From Filibacter tadaridae (GTDB taxonomy: Bacteria > Bacillota > Bacilli > Bacillales_A > Planococcaceae), in assembly GCF_900609045.1 (NCBI RefSeq), contig NZ_UXAV01000036.1:62001-126000 (forward strand): 64,000 nucleotides of DNA, written 5' to 3'. The position numbers and the translations under genes are program-made. How positions within the stretch are numbered: the first letter of the stretch is position 1; each line of letters begins with the position of its first letter. A model generated the notes under the pieces. The model was given only the letters and a program-made list of their open reading frames with translations, ran no database searches and was not told the DNA's origin. Below, piece by piece: positions 28,252 to 37,255 of this stretch.

Positions 28252-28755
28252 TTAATATGGATTTTTCTTTTTTCGTTTCTTTGGTCTTTGTTTATGGTTC
28301 TGTCCACTAAGTTTATCTTTTTTCGGTGGCTTGATATCAGGTTCTGATCCAAATTCGGTTTGCATGATATTTTGTTGATGCATACTGTATCTGTTTTCTG
28401 GAACTGCTTGTTCATTACCCACAACCTGTTTCAATAGATACATATGGAATACGAATTCGCCTGCTGCTATAACCATTGCTGAAATTAATGATGCGATGCC
28501 CAAACGAACGGGTTGTTCAAACAAGACGGAACCCATCAACCAGATCATGACGAATGCTAGTCCAAAGTCAGCAAGGGTAGCAACCATATTTCCGACTCTT
28601 GGTAAGATGAACACATCACCGATAAATGAAACACCTGTCAATACAATACTGGTCAGTAGGATATCAGCGAACGAGACGCCGAAAATACCTAATACAATCC
28701 ACAATACAGCTGTAAGCATTATAAACTTTATGATTAGGGCTGTAATATATTTCAT
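28252..28755 (-). CDS. DUF2512 (YndM-like) membrane protein
   Basis: 167 residues: four hydrophobic helices in the first 115 residues (starting MKYITALIIKFIMLTAVLWI), then a hydrophilic tail ending KKRKKKNPY. This is the layout of the DUF2512/YndM family of sporeformers. The start at 28755 is nine bases after GGAGGT; a longer frame to 28815 would overlap that site. Function unknown. Confidence 0.75.
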   Translation of the reverse strand: MKYITALIIKFIMLTAVLWIVLGIFGVSFADILLTSIVLTGVSFIGDVFILPRVGNMVATLADFGLAFVMIWLMGSVLFEQPVRLGIASLISAMVIAAGEFVFHMYLLKQVVGNEQAVPENRYSMHQQNIMQTEFGSEPDIKPPKKDKLSGQNHKQRPKKRKKKNPY

Positions 28756-28799
28756 CAGCAATTTACCTCCAATCTGACAAGGAGCTTTATTTTTGAAAT

Positions 28800-28845
28800 A
28801 AGACCTGTATCGCAACTATGAAAGTTGTGCGATACAGGTCTTTTC
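28800..28845 (-). terminator. Terminator of the second Asn-rich gene
   Basis: AGACCTGTATCGC pairs with GCGATACAGGTCT, three bases beyond the 28848 stop. T-rich on both sides. Confidence 0.8.
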
Positions 28846-28847
28846 AA

Positions 28848-29072
28848 TTATTTATTGCGGTTGTTGTTTCTGTTGTTTCGATTGTTGAAGTTGTTTTCTT
28901 GGTTGTTGCGATTGTTGTTTTGGTCCTGATTATTGTCATTCGGAATATTTTCGAAAAAGTCGTCTGCAAATTCAAGATTGTCGAGTTCACGATTTTGGTT
29001 CCGATCGTTTTGATTATTGCGGTTATTGCGGTTTTGTTCGTTTTGACGGTTCTGGTTGTTGTTTTCTCTCAT
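28848..29072 (-). CDS. Asn/Arg-rich small protein, possibly SASP-like
   Basis: A 74-residue protein dominated by Asn, Gln and Arg with a short acidic core (LEFADDFFENIPND). AAGGAAG lies about ten bases before the ATG at 29072. Composition and the LEFA core recall the protein at 16001-16180. The low-complexity sequence makes homology uncertain; a spore reserve protein is one possibility. Confidence 0.55.
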   Translation of the reverse strand: MRENNNQNRQNEQNRNNRNNQNDRNQNRELDNLEFADDFFENIPNDNNQDQNNNRNNQENNFNNRNNRNNNRNK

Positions 29073-29204
29073 GAAAGTAAGCACTTCCTTTTTTGTTGTT
29101 AAGTGGGTCGCTGTGACCCGCTTACAAAATGTATGATGTCCCGTTTTTGAGAATATAACCGCGTTTGATTTTCCAATTTATGTTTCATACTCCCGGTTCC
29201 TGGC

Positions 29205-29270
29205 ATCGGTTTTGAAAAGTCCACTGAATACCGCTTCGGCCACTCCTGAAGGCGCCTTCGCTGGTGTGTT
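29205..29270 (-). repeat. Dispersed intergenic repeat, divergent inverted copy
   Basis: On the minus strand CCAGCGAAGGCGCCTTC, then GTGGCCGAAGCGGTATTCAG, follow the start and AGCGGTATT part of the repeat at 18193 and 23296. The middle and end have diverged. Confidence 0.5.
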
Positions 29271-29302
29271 ACACATATCTGGTGCCTGTTTCTGAAATAA
29301 GA

Positions 29303-30559
29303 CTAGCCTTTTTCCAAAATAGAAATATTCCGCATGATGAATCTGCTTTTCGGTAAGGTTGGCATGCGCACATGATTTATGGACAGGTCTTGTGTGTTTG
29401 GTACGTCATACTTCAATTCATCCACAAGAAATTGAAAACTTGCTTTCATTATTCTTACGGTCGCTTCTTCACCGGGACATCGGTGGCCTGTTTTTGGATC
29501 TCCGCCGCCTTGCGGTACAAAGTCGAAGAGATCCTTTTCCCTGTCCTTGAAGCGCTCCGGTTTGAATTCATGTGGGTTATCCCACAGTTTAGGGTCATGA
29601 TTCACACCGTGTATGTCAATCAAGACCGATGTTCCTTTTTTGAATTGAAACCCTTTCCACTCAAAATCATGACGGACCATTGCGCCAAGAAAAGGAGTAA
29701 ACGGGTAATAGCGGCGGACTTCTTGAGTAAACAGTTCTAAGAACTCGGGATCTCCTTTTTGAAGCTTCTCTTTGTAAAGGGGGTAATCATGCAGGGCAAG
29801 TGCCCCGAACGTTATAAACCTGGCAACTGCGACAATCGGTCGAAGTATACTGATAAGTTCAACTGAAGCTATATGCGTATTGAGTTGCTGACCTGCTTCG
29901 TCGCGGTGTGTAGCAATTGTGTGGATTGCAGTATTTTCAGTTTCGGCCATTGCTCCATCACGGTATCTTTCAATCACCGAGCCAATCCAATTTTCAGTGC
30001 GTTCTCGTGCCATTTTCCCTTCTTTATAGCGCGGTCCTACTCCTCCGATTGCATCAATCAGTGCGCCCAAATCGTATGCACGGCTTCGCACTTCCGACTC
30101 TTTCAATGGAACGCCCGCCCATAAGCATGCTACTCTACATAGAATTTCTTCCGCTTCATCAAAAAGAATGACCTCTTCTTGGTTTGTCCATTTTTTTGCT
30201 TTTAATCGCCATTGTTCCGTCGTTATCGCACTGAGCCTTTTCAGCCCCGATTCCGTCATGAGTGAAATGAACATGAGTTTACGTATTTTGTGCTTCTCAC
30301 CATCAATTGTTTGAATGCCGTTTTCCCCAAATAATGTCTTTTGAATTCTTTTTGGAATTGCGCCTTCACGCTGAAAACGGTCTGTATCATAAAATAAGTG
30401 GACCGCATCTTTTCCAGTCATACAGACCATCTTTTTTCCCATCAGCCTTGTTTCAAATACATCCGACTGGAGCGCTTCGCATCTTTCTTGTATGAACGGA
30501 TATCCTACCGTCATTAGGTTAAGCGTACTATCTATTCCTTTATCGACAGGCATTTTCAT
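29303..30559 (-). CDS. cypC: Cytochrome P450 peroxygenase (CYP152 type)
   Basis: A 418-residue P450. Haem-ligating Cys361 lies in GHRCPGEE. The I-helix has Arg240-Pro241 (SILRPIV) in place of the usual acid-alcohol pair; this Arg binds the fatty-acid carboxylate in CYP152 enzymes such as B. subtilis CypC (P450-BsBeta). Such enzymes use hydrogen peroxide directly and hydroxylate fatty acids at the alpha or beta carbon, so no reductase is needed, and none is adjacent. The ATG at 30559 follows AAAAAGGAGACGG. Confidence 0.93.
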   Translation of the reverse strand: MKMPVDKGIDSTLNLMTVGYPFIQERCEALQSDVFETRLMGKKMVCMTGKDAVHLFYDTDRFQREGAIPKRIQKTLFGENGIQTIDGEKHKIRKLMFISLMTESGLKRLSAITTEQWRLKAKKWTNQEEVILFDEAEEILCRVACLWAGVPLKESEVRSRAYDLGALIDAIGGVGPRYKEGKMARERTENWIGSVIERYRDGAMAETENTAIHTIATHRDEAGQQLNTHIASVELISILRPIVAVARFITFGALALHDYPLYKEKLQKGDPEFLELFTQEVRRYYPFTPFLGAMVRHDFEWKGFQFKKGTSVLIDIHGVNHDPKLWDNPHEFKPERFKDREKDLFDFVPQGGGDPKTGHRCPGEEATVRIMKASFQFLVDELKYDVPNTQDLSINHVRMPTLPKSRFIMRNISILEKG

Positions 30560-30790
30560 ATTCGAACCGTCTCCTTTTTAGCTATAAGTCAATCTGTTAA
30601 GTCCCTACAATCTTTCCCTCTTTCTTGGATTCTTAACATGATGCATCGAGTGAGTATTATTAAATTCCTGAATAAAGACTAATCAGTGTGAAATATGAAT
30701 AAGATGAAGATGTTAACTAAAATTGACTGGAACTACCAATCAAATTTAGCTATCCAAGGTTTCATCAATACTTTTACAGGAGGAATTTAG

Positions 30791-32746
30791 TTGGCGTTAA
30801 ATTGCACCCAAAAGTTAATAAAGAGTCACCTCGTAACAGGTGACATGATTCCAGGTACAGAAATTTCATTGAAAATTGACCAGACGCTAAGTCAAGATGC
30901 TACAGGGACTATGGTTATGCTAGAACTTGAAGCAATGGGTTTGGACATAGCCAAAACGGAAGCATCTGCACAATATGTCGACCATAACTTGATCCAATCG
31001 GACAGTAAGAATGCGGACGATCATCTATTTTTGCAAAGTGCTGCCCAACGATTTGGCCTCCATTTCAGTCGGCCCGGCAATGGCGTTAGTCATCCCGTTC
31101 ATATGCAGCGGTTAGCGAAACCGGGGAAAACACTACTCGGTTCTGACAGTCATACTTGTGCCAATGGATGTATGGGGATGCTTGCGATGGGTGCGGGAGG
31201 TCTTGATGTTGCTCTCGCGATTGCCGGTGAACCGTTCTATTTGCGGATGCCTAAAGTTTGGGGAGTCAAGTTGACAGGAGAACTTCAAGAATGGGTAAGT
31301 GCGAAAGATGTTATTTTAGAGCTTCTACGTAGACATGACGTAAAAGGTGGAGTGGGAAGAGTAATTGAATATTACGGACCAGGAATTGCTACGCTAAGTG
31401 CAATGGACCGGCATGTTATCGCGAACATGGGTGCAGAACTAGGTGCTACAGGGACAGTCTTTCCATCGGATGAAGAAATTAAAAGATTTTTGAAAAGTCA
31501 AGATAGGGAAGATGATTGGGTGGAGTTAGTTGCGGATGAAGGGGCTACATATGATCTTTACGAAGAAATCAATTTGTCCGAAGTTGTTCCGCTTGTTGCA
31601 AAACCATCCAGCCCGGGGAATGTAGTTCCTGTTACGGAAATTGAGGGTACGCCGATTTATCAATCTTACATTGGGTCTTCAGCGAATCCAGGATATAATG
31701 ATTTTGCAGTTGCGGCGGAGATTGTGAAAGGTAAAGAGATTGCAGAAGGCGTTTCGTTTGATATTAACCCGACTTCCCGGCAAATGTTAACTGATTTACT
31801 ACAGGAAGGTCATATCGCAAGCTTTATCCAAGCAGGCGGGCGGTTGCACCAAGCAGGATGTAATGGTTGCATAGGAATGGGGCAAGCACCGGCAACGGAT
31901 CGCAACAGTTTGCGAACGACGCCAAGAAACTTCCCGGGACGTTCGGGAACAGTCGAAGACCGAGTCTATCTTTGCGGTCCCGAAACAGCAGCAGCTTCCG
32001 TGTTAGCGGGAGTAATAACGGACCCGAGAACCTTAGGACCCAAAGCACCGAAAGTGAAGGCCATCAAGAATCCATCTCTCGATTTGAACTTACTGGATAT
32101 GCCATTGCCAGTAGAAGAAGCAAGAAAAGTGATTATCCACAAAGGTCCCAATATCGCTTCCATTCCAGAAATGGATGAAATGCCGGATAATCTACAAGTA
32201 CCGATTTTATTGAAAATGGGCGATAATATCTCCACAGATGGGATACTAGCAGGCGGCTCCCGTGTACTACCGTTTCGCAGTAACCTTCCTGAAATAAGTA
32301 AATTTGCTTTTGAAATGATAGATAGTACCTATTATGAGCGAGGGAAGAAAAGCGTAAGCCATGGCGGACATGCAATCGTTGCCGGCTTTAACTACGGTCA
32401 AGGATCCAGTCGTGAACACGCAGCGCTAGCCCCTAGATATTTGGGGCTTCGTGTTGCGCTTGTGAAGGACTTTGCACGAATCCATTGGCAAAACCTCGTC
32501 AACTTCGGAATTCTTCCCATCACTTTTGTGGATGAATCCGATTATAATAAACTGAAACAAGGCGATATATTAGCGTTTTCAAATTTGAGAAGTAAAATTC
32601 AAGCAGGCAATGAATTCGACATCAAAATCGAAGGAACGAATGAGACTATTAAAGTGAAGCACACACTTACAAAACGCCAGGTTGATATTATGTTAAAAGG
32701 CGGCATGATTAACTGGGTGAAAAGCCAGCAGAAATCCACGTCTTAA
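30791..32746 (+). CDS. Aconitate hydratase family protein, short form
   Basis: A 651-residue aconitase-superfamily enzyme. GSDSHTCANGC (about residue 118) and GCNGCIGMGQAP (about residue 357) hold the cluster-binding cysteines. The swivel domain ends with GFNYGQGSSREHAA. The length matches the mitochondrial-like AcoN branch rather than the roughly 900-residue CitB, so it may be a second aconitase or act on a related hydroxy-acid. No leuB- or prpC-like neighbour helps decide. The TTG start has a strong CAGGAGGA site. Confidence 0.85.
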   Translation: MALNCTQKLIKSHLVTGDMIPGTEISLKIDQTLSQDATGTMVMLELEAMGLDIAKTEASAQYVDHNLIQSDSKNADDHLFLQSAAQRFGLHFSRPGNGVSHPVHMQRLAKPGKTLLGSDSHTCANGCMGMLAMGAGGLDVALAIAGEPFYLRMPKVWGVKLTGELQEWVSAKDVILELLRRHDVKGGVGRVIEYYGPGIATLSAMDRHVIANMGAELGATGTVFPSDEEIKRFLKSQDREDDWVELVADEGATYDLYEEINLSEVVPLVAKPSSPGNVVPVTEIEGTPIYQSYIGSSANPGYNDFAVAAEIVKGKEIAEGVSFDINPTSRQMLTDLLQEGHIASFIQAGGRLHQAGCNGCIGMGQAPATDRNSLRTTPRNFPGRSGTVEDRVYLCGPETAAASVLAGVITDPRTLGPKAPKVKAIKNPSLDLNLLDMPLPVEEARKVIIHKGPNIASIPEMDEMPDNLQVPILLKMGDNISTDGILAGGSRVLPFRSNLPEISKFAFEMIDSTYYERGKKSVSHGGHAIVAGFNYGQGSSREHAALAPRYLGLRVALVKDFARIHWQNLVNFGILPITFVDESDYNKLKQGDILAFSNLRSKIQAGNEFDIKIEGTNETIKVKHTLTKRQVDIMLKGGMINWVKSQQKSTS

Positions 32747-32827
32747 AAATGTATAAATCTTCGGCTGCCTCCCATCCTATACAGACCTTATTTTTTAAGG
32801 ATGAGATGGTAAAGGAGTGGAAGAGAA

Positions 32828-32986
32828 ATGTGTAAAGCATGCGATGGAACAGGACTGCTTTCCGACGATGAGGGTTGGAAATATCATTGTACTTTGTGTG
32901 ATTCAGTAATGCTATCTTATACTGAACATGATCTCCAAGAAGTAAGAGTGATGGCTGTCGATGAGAACAATCGATTGCTAGATTAA
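32828..32986 (+). CDS. 52-residue zinc-ribbon-like protein
   Basis: Two CxxC knuckles (CKAC at 2-5 and CTLC at 21-24) 15 residues apart could bind one zinc. CKACDGTG resembles a DnaJ CxxCxGxG repeat. The tail is acidic. AAAGGAGTGGAAGAG precedes the ATG, and a terminator follows nine bases after the stop, so it looks like a genuine single gene. Function unknown. Confidence 0.65.
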   Translation: MCKACDGTGLLSDDEGWKYHCTLCDSVMLSYTEHDLQEVRVMAVDENNRLLD

Positions 32987-32994
32987 GTTTGAAA

Positions 32995-33037
32995 AGAGGA
33001 AGGCAAACACATTGCGTGTAGCCTTCCTCTTTGTGTT
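32995..33037 (+). terminator. Terminator after the zinc-ribbon gene
   Basis: AGAGGAAGGC pairs with GCCTTCCTCT, followed by TTGTGTT. Confidence 0.8.
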
Positions 33038-33175
33038 ATAAGACCTCGATTATTCTATATACGATGAATCTTTTCAAGGTGCTAAACAGTATATAGTAAT
33101 ATAGCCAGCTTTCAAACGTTTCACCGAACAGAAGAAAAGGGTAAATGAAACACACAATGTTTGAGGAGTGATGAA

Positions 33176-33754
33176 ATGAAAAAAATTCTAGCACCAATTG
33201 TAATCATCGTCGTCATACTTGTCGTACTGGGTTTAATGCTTACATCCAACTATAACAAATTCGTGACGCAAGAAGAAAATGTCGACCAAGCATATGCACA
33301 AATTGAAAACCAATTGCAAAGAAGGATGGATCTAATTCCTAACTTGGTGAACACGGTAAAAGGATTTGCGGAACATGAGAAAGAAGTAATCAGTAACATT
33401 GCGGACGCACGTGCGAAACTAGGTGGCGCAAAAGGACCTGAAGAACAAGCAGCAGCAAACGATGAATTGACAGGAGCACTAGGTAGGCTACTTGTCGTAG
33501 TAGAAAATTACCCCGATTTAAAAGCAAATGAAAACTTCACACAGCTGATGGATGAACTATCGGGTACGGAAAATAGGATCGGAGTAGCGCGCAAAGATTA
33601 CAATGACGAAGTTGCGTCATTCAACCGGCAAGTAAAACGTTTTCCGGGGAAACTCCTTGCATCCATTTTCGGATTCGATGAAAAAGAATACTTTAAAGCT
33701 GACCCAGCCGCAAGTAAGGCACCGGATGTCGATTTTGGAGATGACAAGAAATGA
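33176..33754 (+). CDS. lemA: LemA family protein
   Basis: 192 residues with one N-terminal membrane helix (ILAPIVIIVVILVVLGLML) and a helical LemA domain starting NYNKFVTQEENVDQAYAQIE, then RRMDLIPNLVNTVKG, the family core. The function of LemA proteins is unsettled; they often pair with TPM-domain proteins, as here. The ATG at 33176 is placed by GAGGAGTG. The stop overlaps the next start (ATGA). Confidence 0.92.
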   Translation: MKKILAPIVIIVVILVVLGLMLTSNYNKFVTQEENVDQAYAQIENQLQRRMDLIPNLVNTVKGFAEHEKEVISNIADARAKLGGAKGPEEQAAANDELTGALGRLLVVVENYPDLKANENFTQLMDELSGTENRIGVARKDYNDEVASFNRQVKRFPGKLLASIFGFDEKEYFKADPAASKAPDVDFGDDKK

Positions 33755-34557
33755 TCCGTAAAGCTGTCTGCTTCTTGGCGATGGCATTTTTGATCACCTT
33801 TTCAATTCCGGGCGCAGTGACGTTCGCAGCTGACGTTCCTCCTTGGAATAGTAGTGATTTTTATATTCAGGATCACGCTAATGTCTTGTCTAAAGAGCAA
33901 AAAGATGAACTAAATAATTTTGGGAAACAGTTGAACAACGCTACGACAGCCGAGCTTGCCGTTTTGATACTCCCGTCTATAGGTGATGAGCCTGTAGAAA
34001 CGTTTGCAGTTGAAGCATTACGGGAGTACGGGCTTGGAAAAGCGGATAAAGATAATGGGGTACTACTGGTCGTCACCACACAGGAAAACTCAGACGGGAA
34101 TCGGCATTTTGAATTATCTGTCGGTTATGGCCTTGAAGGGGCTCTCCCAGATGGTAAAGTAGGCAGAATTATTGATGACGTGGCAATTCCTTATTTGAAA
34201 AATGAACAACCCGATTTAGCCATCATGGAAGCATACAAAGCATTTTACAATGAAATTGCAGCTGAATATGGTTGGGACGGAGCAGTGGCCCCTGTCAATA
34301 TAAGTGAGAGCCAAAAAGATGACTCGGGCTCTGGTTTTCCTTTTCCAATCATCGCAATTGTCATCGTTTACATCATCATTCGCGTTTTAAGAAGTAAAGG
34401 CGGAGGTGGCGGTGGTTCTGGTGGTTCACGACGTGGCGGTCCTCTATTCTTCCCAGGCTCTTTTGGAGGCGGTTCCGGTGGTGGATTCGGCGGGGGCGGC
34501 GGTTTTAGTGGAGGTGGTGGTTCCGGCGGCGGAGGCGGTGCAGGCCGAAGCTGGTAA
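33751..34557 (+). CDS. TPM-domain membrane protein with Gly-rich tail (YgcG-like)
   Basis: 268 residues. A signal peptide ends at about residue 27 (TFAADVPP). The TPM domain (about 35-180) contains NNATTAELAVLILPSIGD, GLGKADKDNGVLLVV and GYGLEGALPDGKVGRI. One membrane helix (FPIIAIVIVYIIIRVL, about 196-211) leads to a cytoplasm-side low-complexity tail almost wholly Gly and Ser. The ATGA overlap with lemA implies coupled translation; the pair may act on membrane or photosystem-like complex turnover, but this is not shown in Bacillales. Confidence 0.88.
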   Translation: MIRKAVCFLAMAFLITFSIPGAVTFAADVPPWNSSDFYIQDHANVLSKEQKDELNNFGKQLNNATTAELAVLILPSIGDEPVETFAVEALREYGLGKADKDNGVLLVVTTQENSDGNRHFELSVGYGLEGALPDGKVGRIIDDVAIPYLKNEQPDLAIMEAYKAFYNEIAAEYGWDGAVAPVNISESQKDDSGSGFPFPIIAIVIVYIIIRVLRSKGGGGGGSGGSRRGGPLFFPGSFGGGSGGGFGGGGGFSGGGGSGGGGGAGRSW

Positions 34558-34572
34558 CATTCACATTCAAGA

Positions 34573-34616
34573 GGGTGGTATGCATAAGTGAAATCTTGTG
34601 CATACCATCCTTTTTT
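34573..34616 (+). terminator. Terminator after the lemA unit
   Basis: GGTGGTATGCA pairs with TGCATACCATCC, followed by six T residues. Confidence 0.88.
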
Positions 34617-34661
34617 AATTTAAACTATAGATAGTACGGAATACGTTGGGAGTGGCAAGGC

Positions 34662-34910
34662 ATGCATGTAAACTTTTATACAAGGCCAGGATGTCATCTT
34701 TGTGAGGAAGCAAAATTAATGATGAAACTAGTTCAAGAAGATTATCCGCTTACATGGACGGACATCGATATCGAAACGGATGACGACAGCCACGAAAAGT
34801 ATATGCTGATGATTCCTGTAATAGAAAAAGACGGGATTGTCCTTATGTACGGATCAATCGGCTATGCTGATATTATTCGTTTAGTTGACGATGAAAACAA
34901 TATTGTTTGA
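34662..34910 (+). CDS. Glutaredoxin-like thioredoxin-fold protein
   Basis: 82 residues of thioredoxin fold with CHLC (residues 11-14) right after the first strand (VNFYTRPG), and the cis-Pro loop IPVIEKDG. This is the small glutaredoxin/DUF836 type, likely reduced by a low-molecular thiol. The symbol is left open. Its last codons overlap the -35 of the cggR promoter. Confidence 0.8.
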   Translation: MHVNFYTRPGCHLCEEAKLMMKLVQEDYPLTWTDIDIETDDDSHEKYMLMIPVIEKDGIVLMYGSIGYADIIRLVDDENNIV

Positions 34911-34935
34911 ATGATTGCGGAAAAGGGCATATACT
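34907..34935 (+). promoter_or_regulatory. SigA promoter of the cggR-gapA operon
   Basis: TTGAAT (34907-34912), a 17-base spacer and TATACT (34930-34935), about 90 bases before cggR and just upstream of the CggR operator. Confidence 0.75.
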
Positions 34936-34962
34936 AACCATAGAGATATTTTTTTGCACTAC

Positions 34963-35000
34963 GTGGGACATTTTGAAAACAAGCGGGTCAGTAATTGTCC
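34963..35000 (+). promoter_or_regulatory. CggR operator
   Basis: Two half-sites, GTGGGACATTTTG and CGGGTCAGTAATTGTCC, match the layout of the B. subtilis operator (CGGGAC-N-CGGGACATATAATGTCC) and lie downstream of the -10 so that bound CggR blocks elongation. Confidence 0.75.
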
Positions 35001-35023
35001 ACCTTGTTGGGAGGGGGTCGCCT

Positions 35024-36055
35024 ATGAACGAAATGCTGGATGCACAACGAAAACTTGTGCCGGAAATGATGGAAATTATGCAACGAAGATACCGCATGCT
35101 GAAGTACGTGAAGATGGCTGGACCCGTTGGAAGGCGCCCACTTGGCGAAATGGCAAGTTTGACTGAGCGGGAGACGCGAACAATGATGGATAGCTTGAAA
35201 ATGCAGGGTCTTATCCATGTTGCAAAAGAAGGTGCTTCAATCACAAGTGATGGAATTACGGTTTTACATGCACTCGAACCAATGATGGATGATTGGGCAG
35301 GCCGTAAGTCCATCGAGAAGAAACTTACGGAACTGTTGGGGATAAAATCTGTCAAAGTGGTGTCGGGAAATTCGGATACTGATCAGACTACGAAAAATTC
35401 ATTGGGCATGGAAGCAGCGAACCAATTCGCTTCCGAAATAGGCAATGGGAAAGTAGTAGCGGTCACCGGAGGAAGCACGATTGCTTCAATTCCTCCCTTT
35501 ATTGAAAAAAGCAACGATACAAAAGACGTGTTGTTTATCGCCGCAAGAGGCGGAGTCGGAAAAGAAATCGGTTCGCAAGCAAATGTCATCGCCGCTTCGT
35601 TCGCAGAAAAATGTGAAGGGAAATACAGTACATTTTATTACCCTGATACGTTGAGTGAAGAAGCGCACGAAGCGTTTCGTAAAGAACCGACTGTCTTGGA
35701 AATGCTTCAACTATATGAAACGACGGACTGTGTTTTACATGGCATCGGCAACGCACAAAGAATGGCAGCTATGCGAAATGCGTCGGATAACGAACAAAAG
35801 GTACTTCAAGGTGAAGGAGCCAAAGGGGAAGCTTTCGGTTACTATTTCAACCGGGCTGGTAAAGTAGTACATCGTTTACGTACAGTCGGGATTAAAATGG
35901 AACATTTACAAAGAATCCCACTCATCATTTCAGTGGCTGGTGGACAGAGTAAGGCAGAAGCAATTTTGTCTTATATGGCAAGCGCGCCGAAGCAGACGAT
36001 GTTAGTAACTGACGAAGGCGCTGCAAATGAAATGCTTAACTTGCAAAAGAAATGA
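35024..36055 (+). CDS. cggR: Central glycolytic genes repressor CggR
   Basis: A 343-residue SorC/DeoR-type repressor. The N-terminal winged helix (about 15-75, with RPLGEMASLTERETRTMMDS) binds the operator at 34963. The sugar-binding domain holds TGGSTIASIPP and AARGGVG, which contact fructose-1,6-bisphosphate, the inducer in B. subtilis. It represses its own operon (cggR-gapA-pgk-tpiA-gpmI-eno) when glycolytic flux is low. The ATG at 35024 follows GGGAGGGGG; a frame extending upstream to 34907 covers the operator and is not coding. Confidence 0.95.
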   Translation: MNEMLDAQRKLVPEMMEIMQRRYRMLKYVKMAGPVGRRPLGEMASLTERETRTMMDSLKMQGLIHVAKEGASITSDGITVLHALEPMMDDWAGRKSIEKKLTELLGIKSVKVVSGNSDTDQTTKNSLGMEAANQFASEIGNGKVVAVTGGSTIASIPPFIEKSNDTKDVLFIAARGGVGKEIGSQANVIAASFAEKCEGKYSTFYYPDTLSEEAHEAFRKEPTVLEMLQLYETTDCVLHGIGNAQRMAAMRNASDNEQKVLQGEGAKGEAFGYYFNRAGKVVHRLRTVGIKMEHLQRIPLIISVAGGQSKAEAILSYMASAPKQTMLVTDEGAANEMLNLQKK

Positions 36056-36153
36056 AACGATTGAAAACGGTAGACACCTTTAAATGATAGAGCGGTTAGT
36101 ATTCCGAAATGAAGAGAAGCGAAAAAACAACATACAACTTGGAGGGATTTTTA

Positions 36154-37161
36154 ATGACTTTAAAAATGGCGATTAACGGATTTGGACGGATTGGACGCGT
36201 AGTATTCCGCGAGGCTATGAAGCAACAAGACATCGAAGTCGTAGCGGTAAACGATTTGACGGATGCGGCAATGCTTGCACATCTCTTGAAGTATGATTCG
36301 GTACATGGCGTTTTAGATGCAGAAGTCAGTTCAGAAGAAGGATATCTGATTGTTAACGGTAAAAAAGTAAAAGTGTATGCTGAGAAAGATCCTGTTGCAT
36401 TACCGTGGGGAGAACTTGAAATAGATGTTGTGGTTGAATCCACAGGTATTTTCCGCGACAAGGAGAAGTTAAGCAAGCACCTTGAAGCCGGTGCTAAAAA
36501 AGTAATCTTGTCTGCACCTGCAAAGGGCGAGTTAACGACACTTGTTATGGGTGTAAACCATGAGTTATATGACCCTAACAAAGACGATATTGTTTCCAAC
36601 GCGTCTTGTACGACAAATTGTCTTGCACCAGTCGTAAAAGTTTTGAATGATCAATTTGGCGTTAAACGAGGACTTATGACGACCATCCATTCCTATACAA
36701 ATGACCAACGTATATTGGATTTACCGCATGAAGATTATAGACGTGCTCGAGCGGCAGCTGAATCCATGATCCCGACAACAACAGGCGCTGCTTCTGCAGT
36801 GACGAAAGTAATCCCTGCTTTAAAAGGCAAATTGGATGGTATGGCGGTACGTGTGCCAACACCAAACGTTTCACTTGTCGACTTTGTAGCGGAACTTGAC
36901 AAAGATGTAACAGTGGAAGAAGTAAACAATGCGTTCAAAGAAGCCTCACAAAATGAATTGGAAGGCGTGCTAGTCTACACAGAACTCCCACTTGTGTCGA
37001 AAGACTATAACGGCAACACATCCTCTTCAACTGTAGACGGCCTATCGACAATGGTCCTTGAAAGAAACATGGTGAAAGTAATTTCATGGTATGACAATGA
37101 ATCCGCATACTCTGCCCGCTGTATCGACCTTGCACTTTATATGTTCAACAAAGGAATGTGA
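36154..37161 (+). CDS. gapA: Glyceraldehyde-3-phosphate dehydrogenase (NAD)
   Basis: 335 residues. The dinucleotide fold is NGFGRIGR. Asp34 in AVNDLTD favours NAD over NADP. The catalytic Cys152 lies in SCTTNC with His in TTIHSYT. This catalyses the glycolytic oxidation of glyceraldehyde-3-phosphate and is the GapA rather than gluconeogenic GapB type by context. GGAGGG precedes the ATG. A 564-base spacer full of hairpins and repeats separates it from pgk. Confidence 0.97.
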   Translation: MTLKMAINGFGRIGRVVFREAMKQQDIEVVAVNDLTDAAMLAHLLKYDSVHGVLDAEVSSEEGYLIVNGKKVKVYAEKDPVALPWGELEIDVVVESTGIFRDKEKLSKHLEAGAKKVILSAPAKGELTTLVMGVNHELYDPNKDDIVSNASCTTNCLAPVVKVLNDQFGVKRGLMTTIHSYTNDQRILDLPHEDYRRARAAAESMIPTTTGAASAVTKVIPALKGKLDGMAVRVPTPNVSLVDFVAELDKDVTVEEVNNAFKEASQNELEGVLVYTELPLVSKDYNGNTSSSTVDGLSTMVLERNMVKVISWYDNESAYSARCIDLALYMFNKGM

Positions 37162-37178
37162 TTATAAGGGTTTTGAAT

Positions 37179-37238
37179 CCGGATGCCAGTTTCTGCCACA
37201 ATTTGAAGATCGCAAATGGTGTCAGAAACCGGCACCGG
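37179..37238. repeat. Long inverted repeat after gapA
   Basis: CCGGATGCCAGTTTCTGCCAC pairs imperfectly with GGTGTCAGAAACCGGCACCGG around a short loop. No T run follows, so it is a stable mRNA hairpin rather than a clear terminator. Confidence 0.7.
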
Positions 37239-37255
37239 GTATGTTGTGAGAACTA

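Noticed and set aside
28818-29102. 94-residue plus-strand hydrophobic frame
   Set aside because: It is the complement of the Asn-rich gene at 28848-29072 and has no ribosome site.
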